A DNA stretch of 64,000 nt, taken from positions 626,127-690,126 of the forward strand of contig NW_020170396.1 in assembly GCF_000524195.1 (NCBI RefSeq), read 5' to 3'. This DNA comes from Echinococcus granulosus. Its lineage: Eukaryota > Platyhelminthes > Cestoda > Cyclophyllidea > Taeniidae. Shown here in pieces: positions 48,913-60,415 of the stretch. Positions within the stretch are counted from its first letter, which is position 1; each line of letters opens with the position of its first letter. The notes beneath the pieces were generated by a model that ran no database searches, had not been told where the DNA came from, and worked only from the letters and a program-made list of their open reading frames with translations. Position numbers and translations under genes: made by a program.

Positions 48913-51900
48913 ATGGCTTCGTTCAAGGGGATCCTAAATAGCATACTACGAGTTAGTTACTTTTTATCAAGCACAACTTTTTAAGCGTCGACAAAGATCT
49001 GTATCAGAAACGCTTGAGGACATCGACTCAGTAAATGTGCCTTAGTATTCTTACAGGTGTGATAGAACATTGCAATTCTTGAAGAACTCAAGGCATCGAA
49101 AGTTTTGAGCGCAAATAGAGTTGCCTTCCACCTTATATTTTATGCATCAATCCTCTACATCACAGTTGTGGTTATTTCATATTTTCTTGTCCGACCATCT
49201 GGAACTCAAGGAAAAGTTGTATTTACCATATTTATTGTTTTATATCCATTTATGTAAGTCCTCTACATTCCGATGCCTTACTTTAGAGTATGGCTGTTGA
49301 AATATTTGGTCAATCTATGGTATTTGGGGAGTGCAGATCGCGCAGGCATGTTATGATTTTCTACATTTTACCTGAATAGATCGCAAATTGAAATCTCTCA
49401 TAAAACAGAAACGACTAATTGTGGGTGATGCCGCTTTCATTGAAACAACATTTTAGTTGGAAGACGTGATGAGCAAGGAGACATACAATAAAACTCAACA
49501 GCTACTGAGGCGCTTTGATCCACTAGGACTTATCGTACGTGACCATTTTGTGAGTCGCTTTTTTGCCTAGATATTAGATCTTTAGACTCAACAGGATGCA
49601 AGAATCGCCAGCCTTGAAGCAGAAACAACGGCGAAGTTGCGTTCCGACCCCGGCAATTTAACCGCCCAAAACACACTCAAAACCATACAGAGTGAGGCGC
49701 TTTTATTTTCTACCTTTTGTTATCTTACACCAAATTATAAAAGCGCTATCTCGCACCTTTAAAGTTTCCTCTACTCGCTTTCATTTACGATTCCACTGTT
49801 ACCGTACGGTTTTTGGCATTGTTCCATTGATGGCAAACTTCCTCATCTTGCTCAACAGTCAAAAACAGCCTAGGTGGCCGCTGCTTTTGTGATAGCGTCT
49901 TGTTTGTACACATTCCCTTACCTTGACCTTGATTTTCTCCCAACGCTTAACTTTAAAAACTTGGTTTTTCCTCATTAAAAATAAATAGTGGATACTTTTC
50001 AGCCGGGATGCAAACTCCACAGTTCTCGAAACCTCCACTTGCCGTGGAGCCGACGACGACGCAGCCTGTTAAGGGCCCAATCACTCATCGCCCTATCCTT
50101 CCACGCCACCGATCGATACTCGATATCGTGTTTGACGCTCTCGTCGGTGACGGACCTGATCGTCGTTACGCTCTGATCTGCCAACAATGTTCCGGCCATA
50201 ATGGAATGGCTCTTGCGGAGGAATTTGAATACATAGGTATCTGTTATTTCTTCTTTATTTTTGTACCTTTTCATACTTCTGTTCCCCTGAAACTTTTTCG
50301 TTAGTCTTGCATCAAGCCAAACCCACGCCTCTCACCCCGTTGCAACGTCTTTCGAGTCCCGATTACTCACCTTCATTTAGCTCGGAGCGTTTTGTCTGAT
50401 ATTTTGCAAATGCTTACCTTTCTGAGAAGATTATTCTCTGATCTTTCAAATCTTTTTTTTTCGTGTCCTCACCCTTTGTTGCTGAAGTATCCTCATAGTT
50501 GAAGTCACGAAATTCAAGTGCCTGGAGGGTCATGGGAACCGTTGTCGATATGCACTTTTGACAACTGCTAAGAGGTGTTGTGTTCATGCGCTGATCGCAG
50601 GTCTCGTAGACTTTCCTTAGGCTTGTGTTTTTTATGATTTTTTAACAGCATTATACCTCATTGCGTACTCATTTATACTTTGTACGCAATGTTCATAATT
50701 AACAGTTTAATCGGGTGCACTGGATGTCTGTGCAAGATGTTGAAAGCAATTAACTAAATTCCCAACTAGAGTCTAACTTCTGCCTCCTCATTTTCGTTGC
50801 GATTTGGCAAAACGGTTCACATAAAGGTACGTATTTGTGTATGTACGTGTGCCTGCATGTCTACTTCTTCCTTTCCTGATGAGCATGGCCGACCGTTGAC
50901 TATGAACCTTGGTGTGAGAGCGTACCGCAGCTTTTAAAGCCCCATTATATTATTCGCACCTGTTTTACCGATTTTGTTTTATGGATCCTCTCTGTCACAA
51001 CCGGTCATAGTCTGTGACCTACGTTGTGATGTTTTGTGGGGATATTTACCGGTAGGGTCAGAGGTTAGGCTGAGATGTCTGCCCTATGTACATTTCGACA
51101 TCTCAACTCTCAATTGACAATTACATGCATCTGTGCCACTGATTCTGACTCAGACCTATGTGCAGTAAATCACTTTCCGCACTGAAGGTTGTCTAGTTTG
51201 ATGCCCATGAGCTTATCAGTAGCCTTGTGAACATCTTTAATTTTGGGCTTGGAGCTTTATGCAAAAAATTGCATTAGAAGTGATCACCGGCGAAGGCATT
51301 CAAAGTGGGGGCGTAGGTTTAACAACTTATGGACGTATTTTAAACAAAAGGTACCATGGACTGTTTGTGCTGGCCGGTGCCGTGATCACGGCTCTGTGCT
51401 ATCGACAGGTGAACCCTTTCAAGTGCGTGTCTTGCCATTGAAGACTTCCTTTAGCGTAAGAGGTTTACTGAGCGGGACTCAGCATTCCTATAGGTGCGTT
51501 CGAAGCAATGCCAGGTCATGGGGAGAACCCCTTTGTATTTCCATGATGGGAAGTCAATGCCATTAGCCGATTGTTGGTTGGGCCTATCAGGCTAACTGTC
51601 TTGCCAACAGACAGCTCGGGGGATTGGTCTATGTGAACCACTTCGAAACACGCCTAGATGCGAACAGGTTTTGTCAGTTTCGTCTTCTTGTCTGGTTCGA
51701 CCAGCTTAGCGGTGATACAATAGGTAGGGGACGTATTAGCGCGGACATACATAGTCCATATTTAAGTGTGATAGTTCCCTTTTTTGATGAGTTTTTGTCC
51801 TCTGATGCCATTGTACTGAATCGGGCCTGACTTTGAATGCCCCTGGGATTTGCTGTCGTTGGAGAGTATTATCACACTTTTACAACGGTTATCGGTACTC

Positions 51901-53044
51901 CGAATAGAAAATGGTAATTATTTTTCTCCGCACTCAAATGCCTTATTTCTACCGACATGATTCCCTACCATCCCTTCTGATGTGCAATATTGAAACAAGT
52001 TTTCCATTTCCTCTTGTAGGTGCTATCTAGCAGTTTTCGGGCTAATGTTGTCCGTAACTTTTCTTAAAACCAGCGGGCAAGGGGATACGTAATATGCCCA
52101 TACCATCATTCAGTTTCAGGGTAGCTTTAATGGCGATGGCGCAGGCATTGAGGCATGGGGAACTTATTAGTACAAAACGGTTTACCTCCGATGTTATAAC
52201 CTTTTTTAATTAGGAAAATCGGAGTTAAAGGGGTTGTTATCCAATGCCGCCATTGTAGTAGGTCGAAGATCTTTCCGAGTGTCCTTTCACCTAAGGGTAA
52301 CTCCATCAATTCACAACTTCCACTGATGTCTGTACGAGGTCGATGAAAGGGAGCATTTTACAGACGATCACACAACCAGGCTCTCTAAATTGATTTCCTT
52401 GCTTGGCAACGTGTCATATTAAGGCGGGTATATTATTTTGTGGATAAAATCTCTTTAAATAAATGACGTTTACTTCATTTACTTAAATATAATTGATAAT
52501 TCATGGCATAAGTAGCTGATTTGTCTCCATGGTGTACTTATTTGTGAGTAAGCCAATTATCCGCGCACGAACTAACTTCCACCGCATAACAATACTTTGA
52601 TGGAATTCCATCGAACTAATTTCCTACTCCTGGATATCCAGTACTTATGAAAAACTTCCTGTTGCAGCTTTTCGATGTTGCTATTGCGGATTCCACAATC
52701 CTGCACGCCGGACCCGTCGTCCATTGTCAGGCGTGCCTCCGATGGGCCCCTTTCCCTCCGGCCCCGACTCTCCGTCGGCCATGACGACGCCACTCCCATC
52801 ACTTTCCGAGCGCCGCCAACAGAGTAATTCGGCTCTCAATCTCACCTCCGTCGGCCGTCTCCAGCTCTCGCCCATCTCTGCCTCTACGGAGACTGTGTTC
52901 ACAGAACCACTGCAGCTGCGTCCATCGCGGAGGCCGCGGCGGGGGCAACAGCTTCCCAAGCTACGCTCTGAGCTGCATTCCTCCCCCTCCGTCGTGGATC
53001 TTCCTGGGGGGGAAAGCAAAGGGGACGTTAAAAAAACGGATTAG
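48913..53044 (+). CDS. LNPK: Lunapark, ER three-way-junction protein
   Basis: Lunapark stabilises three-way junctions of the tubular ER. Nine exons: 48913-48951, 48986-49030, 49066-49253, 49287-49330, 49380-49420, 49457-49534, 49595-49691, 50003-50236 and 52668-53044. Phases agree throughout, giving 380 aa (human 428). Features in order: an N-terminal helix (RSVSETLEDIDSNIAILEEL); two close transmembrane segments (about 47-70 and 79-104) forming the ER hairpin; a basic coiled-coil (KSLIKQKRLILEDVMSKETY) and RRFDPLG; a Pro-rich linker; LVGDGPDRRYALICQQC; then HNGMALAEEFEYIAFRCCYC. The zinc finger is C237-x2-C240 ... C259-x2-C262, with an extra C260. The tail is Ser/Pro-rich and ends KKTD. Six of the introns (between exons 1-7) are 33-60 nt. 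The 2.4-kb last intron splits the zinc finger. The conserved LNPK block makes identity certain. Confidence 0.94.
50237..52667 (+). other. Lunapark intron 8 (2.4 kb)
   Basis: This phase-1 intron lies between the two halves of the zinc finger. Short open frames inside (51243-51566 plus, 52127-52309 minus) have no recognised domain. No RNA gene was seen. Confidence 0.8.
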
Positions 53045-56000
53045 AAATGGTACTATTTCATAGGACAGATTATATACATTTTTGTGTTGCCATTTTGTTT
53101 TGGAGTTTTGTCATTCTTCGGGAGAAGGCGTTGCGTCGATAGGCAAATTGCACCAACTTTTGGTCTTTCTTTCCTCTATCATTAGCTACTTAAGAAAGGA
53201 ACGGAAATAAGAATCCATCGGGTTGGGAAAAAGGAGAAAAGTTAGTACAGATTAAAGAGTATTGTTGTGGAAGTAGGAATAAGGTCGTGAGGTTCTATGT
53301 CAGGCAAGTGAGTACGGCATTAGCAAATGAGCTCAGAGGGTGCAGGAGAATGACCATAGTTCCCCGGATCTCGTGCCCGAAGTAATTTGGTCTCGTGGTG
53401 CTATTTTTCTTGGTCTCACAAGCTCTTATCGGCAATGCTATTGAGCAGGGGGATCGCGTAGGGAGAGGGGAGACGCTGTACTTGCGATGAATGGTTGTGT
53501 GTTTTTGATCAAGTCTCTTCATGCTGTTTCTCTGTAAGAAAAGCTAGTAATCACTTAACTGAAGTCGCTGATACTCTGCCACAGAAGCAATAGCTTACCG
53601 CGAATCCCACTCTTCTCAAACCCATCGCCGTGAAAGAAACATATAATTGTCTTACACGAATGTCAAGAAGAGGTGACAGCCACTTCAGGCTTGCGACAGA
53701 TTTAGGAGAGCACACTCGATGATGTTGACGATGATGAGGCGAAGCCAGCGATGGAGGCGGAGAATGGGGTGATATCTCCCCATCGTTAACTATATTGATG
53801 AGGATCGGGAATTAATTGAATGAAAAAAAATTATCATTGAAATGACTTATTAGTTAAGTGTAGTAAGGATAGTCAACACTACATCTCTTCCTTTTACCAC
53901 GTTTTGCTTTTGCCTTAAGGCCAAATGCATCTGACACGAATCTAGTTAGAACGCTGACAAACATAGTTCAGTCGGACATTCCTTCTCAACAATTTCACTA
54001 ATAAGGGGATAAAGGAAGCGTTGATTACTGCCCACTTCCCAGATAGCACTCCTGTTCACTTCAATGTCTAATCCTCAAACATTCTTGAACGCCACGTTCC
54101 CACTCACTTCCTCCTGGTTGGCCAACAGAGACACTTTAGGTGCGCAAATCATCACTATAAGGTCAAATGTTTTACGTACGCAACATGGCGTCTTCACCCG
54201 GCCGGCCCGTTGTCGTATGCGCGACCGCCATATTCCTTCGCTCACTTGAACACGTCGGCAAATGGAGACACGTGTGCCACAGTAGTCGTCTGTTTATTGC
54301 TCTGATAGGGAACTCGAAAGGGTCCAGGCTTAAGAACATAAACACCAGCGTATAACAGAAGTAAACATTCATCTGCAGGAACTAGTAAACTCAGCACTGA
54401 ATAACGACAGGGAAGTAGGACTGGGAAGTTGGGGTGAGCCGAAATCAAAAAAGTGAAAGACTGGATGCTAAGCTTAGAAGGGAATGTTTAATGGTAAAAG
54501 GTCCGAGCGTACCGTGTGGTAAATTGCAGTTGCTACCCCCCTCCATTGAGTCTATCTGGCATGGACACTCTAGAGGTTGAAACAAGTAGGCTGTGCTAAC
54601 ATGATTAAAAGGAAGGATTCGAGAGTGACTACGTCAGGTAGATTACTTCGCGAGACCTACAATGGTAACCGATGTGATAAGTTAAATTATAAAGCATTCC
54701 TTGTGACTGCTTTGTCAAGCGGAGATGATGCAAGTTGACATCATTAGATCGACAATTCTGTATGCGCGTCACACGTATACATTTACGGGTGGATGTTTTC
54801 AAGGCTAGCCAGATTTAAGAGCAAAAATGAAAACGGTGTAATGCTTAAATGAATTATAAGGAGAAATCAGAAATCTGGGGCACTGAGCGTTTGGGGAACC
54901 CGCATTCTAGCGGGTAGTTACTTGTAGCTCGGTAGGTCTCACTGTGTCCACATTCACTGCGATTCACCTATGTTTTAAGGGGAGCTGCGTCTTTTTAAGT
55001 ACAAAAGCGATTTATTGGTTCTTAAAATGAAAGCTGCGAGGCTTTCAAACTGTCGTGCAATTTCATAAAAGGAATGCTAATGGTTGGCTTATGCTGAATG
55101 CATGGAGGTAGTCGACATTACTTCCAGGTGAAAATGCATTTCCGAAAATTTCATCAACCAAGAGGAATATGCAGTGTGAAATACTGCCAAATCCAAACTT
55201 CTTTATGTGCAAAACAAGTGTTGGCAACCGTGTCGACGAAGAAAAGTGAATAAGGAGCCTGAATGATCCAAAAAGGAGCATTGAGGAGTAAACAACGAAC
55301 ATTGTTGAAGGTGCCCTGTATCTAGGGGCAATTACATCGAAGGAAATCGAAATGAACCCAGCCTGATGGATTCAGGTCAGAATAACAAGTCGACTCTGCT
55401 TCACGCATCTTCTCCATTCTTGGAGACATCAATTTACAAACACCAGAGCATCTTTCCCTCCATGCTCACCTACTGTTTCAATCTTGAATAAACATTTACC
55501 ATTGGATCGTCGTTCCTTTTTTCAATTCTGTTGTCTTTAAAGGCCTGTGTCAAGCCATACCGAAATCTTAATTTGCTGCTTTGTTGACTTGCTTCCGGTG
55601 TTTATACGTGGATTCCAAAACCTCTTGAATGGGAGAGGGATTTGGTTGACATCCCCACGTGAATTCAATGACAATCGCCTTGTTAGCTTAGCAGTTTTAA
55701 ACAGTTTTATTGCTTTATTTGACCTCTCGCAAAAGGCGCACTAGGCCATGAGATGCAAATGGCTTCCCCAAGTGCCCGACTTGTTGGATTTACTGCTTCG
55801 TTTACAATTTGAAACTGATTGGCTACGCCACTTAAAGAACCAGGAAGCTGGTTGTGATGGGGAAAAATCCCCGTAATCTTGACCTCTTTTTTAATGCTTT
55901 CAAATTTATGCCAGTATTTTAACTGATTTGTTCCTTGAACAATCCTTGCCTTCTAAGAATTCGCTTTAAAGATTTATTGGTTGTTCAATCCTTAGACTAA

Positions 56001-56439
56001 TGAGGAAGGCCCCTGAGAGGTTAAGATTTCGTTCCACTGTTATTCGAATAAACCAAGACGAATGCATATTCGAAGGGGTGGAGTAGTCGTGCACACGTGC
56101 CATCTGATCGGTGCACGAGTCTCCCGCCTGACAATAGTCATACCCGATCGTTTTTGCATTACCTCCAGAAAGACCTCGTTCAAGCATATGAGTCTAGGTT
56201 CGATGGCCAGTCTCTTTCAGTGATTCCCTCTTGAAAGACATCATGAGTCAAGAATCAGCTCTAGGACATTAATTTCTGTGCACTTTCTGACCATCAATCT
56301 TATTTTAATATTATCTAAATGATGGAGCAATTCAATAATAGGCTCCTGGTTTATTCGACACCATACGTATTGTTAAATTCCGGTTGTTCAGCAGCAAGTT
56401 AAGACTTCCTTGAAGATGCGGGAAATGTATTGGGAGAAG
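53045..56439. other. Intergenic, no gene recognised
   Basis: The Lunapark 3'UTR lies at its left end, with an ATTAAA at 53251-53256 as a possible poly(A) signal. The remainder holds only short open frames without recognisable domains. Confidence 0.45.
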
Positions 56440-57020
56440 GGGAACTTACTGCCGTCACGTATGTTCGTCGCTAGTGGCAAGAACACTAGCCTAAGGGGTG
56501 AGGATTAAAACAATTTCGCTGAAATATGGTTGTCCTATATGCCTCCTTACCACTTTGTTCCCACTTCAGTGCTGCCCAGCCATGTCGATCTGGATTTTAG
56601 CCAATTAGTGGAGGGGTCACGTGTTTACTTCTTTTACATCTCCAAGCTGGCTCCGAAAACAGCTCTGTGACGAACTTTTCTAGATGGTTCATGGCCACGG
56701 ATAGTGTCACCCCAGTTGTAAATAACATTCCTGCGGAACACGACACTAAGGTAGTTACTGTAGGTAGATGTCATCTTCAACCGTTCTATTAGGGGTCGTC
56801 GCAGATTACCCCATTCGCGGCGTATGCCCTTCTTCCGTCAGGTTAGGGTTTTTCATCCAGCAGTTGAAATCAGGGTGGTTGTCCTTTGAATTCGAGTTCG
56901 ATTTCTGGTACTACTAATGCAGCACCCCAAGATTCCCCTGGTATAAAGCTTAAGCAGAATATGAAATGTCGACTTACAGAGGGACTGGGGGCTACTAGCA
57001 TGGTCTCGAGGCCATTTCTT
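56440..57020 (-). repeat. Dispersed repeat family R1, inverted copy
   Basis: The reverse complement carries the family blocks in the expected order: TGACGGAAGAAGGGCAT, a GTGACACTATCCGTGGCCATG block, GGCTGGGCAGCACTGAAGTG and GAACAAAGTGGTAAGGAGG. It lies about 2 kb from a direct-orientation copy (59130-59945), which makes the pair inverted. Confidence 0.65.
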
Positions 57021-59129
57021 TGGGGGGAAGTACAATGACAGGTGTCCGCGTAGCCAAAACAATTTCTCAAACAACCCATGCATTATAATTCAAAGATGAC
57101 TGCGCCGTGAAAGTACCTCAAATGCGTCAGGAAGAGCTCAGTCCATTTGTCACAGCACCCTTTATCACTTACACTTATTTGCCAGCTAGACCACGGCTTT
57201 AATCTCCTCAAGCACACGAGAGTGTGCGCAGAATCCGTTGGTCTCCAGTGCCATAAAACACAGACAATGAATCACTTTCGGGGGGGGTCACTGGCGCAGA
57301 GTCTGTTGGTGCTAGGCCACGCCTACGACGCAAGCCAAGAGCTGTGAGCACTCCACTGACACCCACTAGTACGGTTACTGTAGTAACTGTTTGTCAATAA
57401 CAACTCTTTATAGGTAGGATGTGAGTGAAAAGACAGTGAAAGTGAAATCCGGTCTCAGGTCTCATCTAATTGCATGCATACACCTACTTCGACATGGATA
57501 CGAATATCAAGTTCGACTCTGTTCTATGATTTGAGGACATTTTCCTCAGTTATTGAATTTTTAAGACGATCATTACCGGTGCGACTCACCATCATGGGAT
57601 TGGACCCTTTGGCCTTTCCATTACTAGCTGACAACACCCGTCTTCACATGTAAAAAATTGAGTCAAAACAATTTGTATCTTTAATTGATTCTAATTATTA
57701 TTTTTTCTTCCATGGAACATCATCTAGAGCAGATTCGGTCGAAGTCTCTTAAAGGGTTAAATTAATGCAACTGAACTTTGCAGCATGCCCACAATCAGAA
57801 CCACGTTTGTATGTGGATTTGTAGTGGCATTGTTTCTTGTCAGGCAGTCACCAACAAATCACTAGGTTTGAATAATTTTAACATATGGAGAATATAAATA
57901 TTGTGTTTTCCACGAGCGTATACGATGCATTGGTTGTTTGCTGGACTTTTGGTTTTGGTAAGGGCCCACTTCGGAGCTGCGCCTATGGCCTGGCTTCCCG
58001 AGGCCTACTGTACGTCGGCAATGCATAATCTGTCTGGATATCTTGCCTTCGTCTTCACAAAAGCCTAGGTGCGCTAAACCAAATTTTGTAGCGGAGGGAC
58101 TTTGAAAGGGTGCAGATATAATCACTGCAAGGATGCGTATTTTATGCCCACGAAGGAAGGAATGCGATGATCACACCGTGGCACAATGTTGGAAATGCGG
58201 GTCGAGCCAAATCTATTTAAAAAAGTTAAAAGGGAAATTAACAGAACACATAAAGGTCCGCATAAAGCGAGAGTGGGAATAAGGCAAAATCGTAGCGATG
58301 ATGATGAACCAATGAAGAGGCCCTCTGGAAATCATATTCCGCTTATTTTATAACCTCGATTGCCCTACGTACGTGCGGTCCAGATCCCATTAAACACCCA
58401 ACCAGATAAGCGATGAATAAAGACGTCGAGGTAGACGTCTTTACAATTCGACGTTGAGTATGTGAGCACCAAGATACGACTTGCATGCATAAGTCTGGAT
58501 TGCGCTGGCTCATTTGTCGTAATGAAGGTGAGCATGGACTTTCTTATCAACGAAGGCCCCTCTAACATGGCCGACATAGGTAAAATGATATTCCTTTTGG
58601 ACTTAATGAAGCGTAGTCACCTAGCCTTACTATGCTGTTAAAAGTATTCTTGGGGTTTGGATGTTTTAGAAGGAACTTACACAGTGCTGTCTGCCGCACT
58701 TCTTCCCGTACTTCTGAGTCGGCTAAGGTTTCATCCATCTAATGAGCAAACTTGCTATAACCTTTCATCATTTGTCTTGAAAGGTTAAAATTTTGACGCT
58801 TTCACTAACTGGCACACTATAGTGCTTCCTACCGCAGAGTCCTGAGTCTTCGCTAAATTCATAATAGCTCAAAATAGCATGTAAGAACATGGGCAAATGG
58901 CCACAGAAGCGTTGAGAGGATACTATTGTTACCCTTCAGCCGCATCACAGAGGAAGTACAACTTACATATAATGAAGTACCAAATTAATTAAACGTACAG
59001 TTAAAAAAATGTCAAATCAAAACATAAATGATTGCCGAGCGCCTGAACATCTGGCAGTGTGTGCAAAGAATTTACTTATCAAATCATACTACCCTAATGC
59101 TTTGGATGCCAAACTCGGCATTTGATCGC
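57021..59129. other. Intergenic between repeat copies
   Basis: No gene was recognised. Around 57950-58090 a GGGCCCACTTCGGAGCTGC / GGCCTGGCTTCCCGAGGCC segment faintly resembles the start block of the dispersed repeat. Confidence 0.35.
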
Positions 59130-59945
59130 GCCGACACTTAAGTCTCCACAGATTGCACTTCCACTTGGTGGCATAGACTCCGGGCCATGCCAGTAGCTTC
59201 AGCTCTTCTGTACGTGGGTAATGTTGATTCTGCCTTTCTACGTCAAGAAAATGGCGGCAGGATTCTGATTCTAAAGAACAGTTCCCTCGAGTTCTATTAC
59301 TGAATTTCAAGCCGTAACGTGACAGAAGATGGGCATCTGCCGCCGATGAGAGTGGTAGTGGAGACGTAAACAGGGGGGTTGGAATTGACGTCGACATTCG
59401 GCAACTACCTTAGTCCTCTGTTCCATAAAAATGCTACTAACAACTGAAACGACACTAGCCGTGGCTGTAAGCCAGTCAAAATTTCGTTACGTAGCAGTCT
59501 TTGATACCTGAATGAAGAAAGCCCAGGTAGATATAGGGCTGGTCAACACTGAAATGGGACCAAACTGTCAAAGAAGAATAGATGTAAAACTATTTTGAAC
59601 GTCGTCCTTTACCAAATGACTCAATTTTAGGTCAATATGCTCACGACTTTGCTGCATAGCACCATATAGTCTCCAGCAGTAGGAGGACAGTGCATTGCCC
59701 CATTTTCCAAACAGGACGAGACTCTAGATCTAGTAGAATTGCCAATGTGTACCAGTGAATTTGTTGGAATCAAGCGTTTTCTCAGATGCACGCAAATTCG
59801 ACCACTGGCACGGCTGGTTTATTTCCTACTTTTCTTGAGTGCCGATTACGTCACAAAATACGCTGCAATGGCAGACGCGGGAGGTTGACGAAGGTGGGCG
59901 TCGGGGAAGACGCTCAAAAGAGGAGAGGGGCTGCTGTAATGCTTT
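59130..59945 (+). repeat. Dispersed repeat family R1, copy 3
   Basis: It matches the copy at 7141-7950 in order: CGGGCCATGCCAGTAGC; GTGACAGAAGATGGGCAT; GACACTAGCCGTGGCTGTAA; a GGGCTGGTCAACACTGAAATG block; TTCCAAACAGGACGAGACTC; GATTACGTCACAAAATACGC; GGAGGTTGACGAAGG; and an ending AAGAGGAGAGGGGCT. Divergence is visible throughout. Confidence 0.65.
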
Positions 59946-60415
59946 GATAGTTGACATAAGTTAAATATTGTTTATACCTCCGAGTAAGACTAGAGATACT
60001 ACAGTGTTCAACTTGTTGTAGGAGAAGTTGGACATTTTGTATTTATTTCCTAATTTTATGGAGACGTGCCTATAAGCGGGGTTTGTGAAATGCACCCTTG
60101 GGGAATGGGGTACTTTTTTTGCAAATATCAACAAAACAATAGATTTACATAGTGAAAACTTTACCATTCTATCGATCTAACAGCAAATTACATGCAAGAA
60201 TTGCACATTAACGTCTAAAATCATAAAGCCAACAAAACTAAACAAATAGTTGAGGCCACGATTACCTATTTGACAAAGCCTTTTGGTAGTTTTAAGTGTA
60301 GAAATTTTGATAATGAGTTGATTGAGCAGGCGCAGTGTCAATTTCAGACAATTATAGGATGCAATGAACTGTTTTAGTCACCACAGTATTCTGGCGCCTC
60401 ATGTTTGTTTCGGTT

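Noticed and set aside
52127..52309. Minus-strand frame inside Lunapark intron 8, considered as a nested gene
   Set aside because: It is only 60 aa, with no family resemblance and no conserved context.
54064..54448. Overlapping frames on both strands around a CG-rich patch
   Set aside because: No frame is clearly coding. It was considered as a processed pseudogene, but no parent was recognised.
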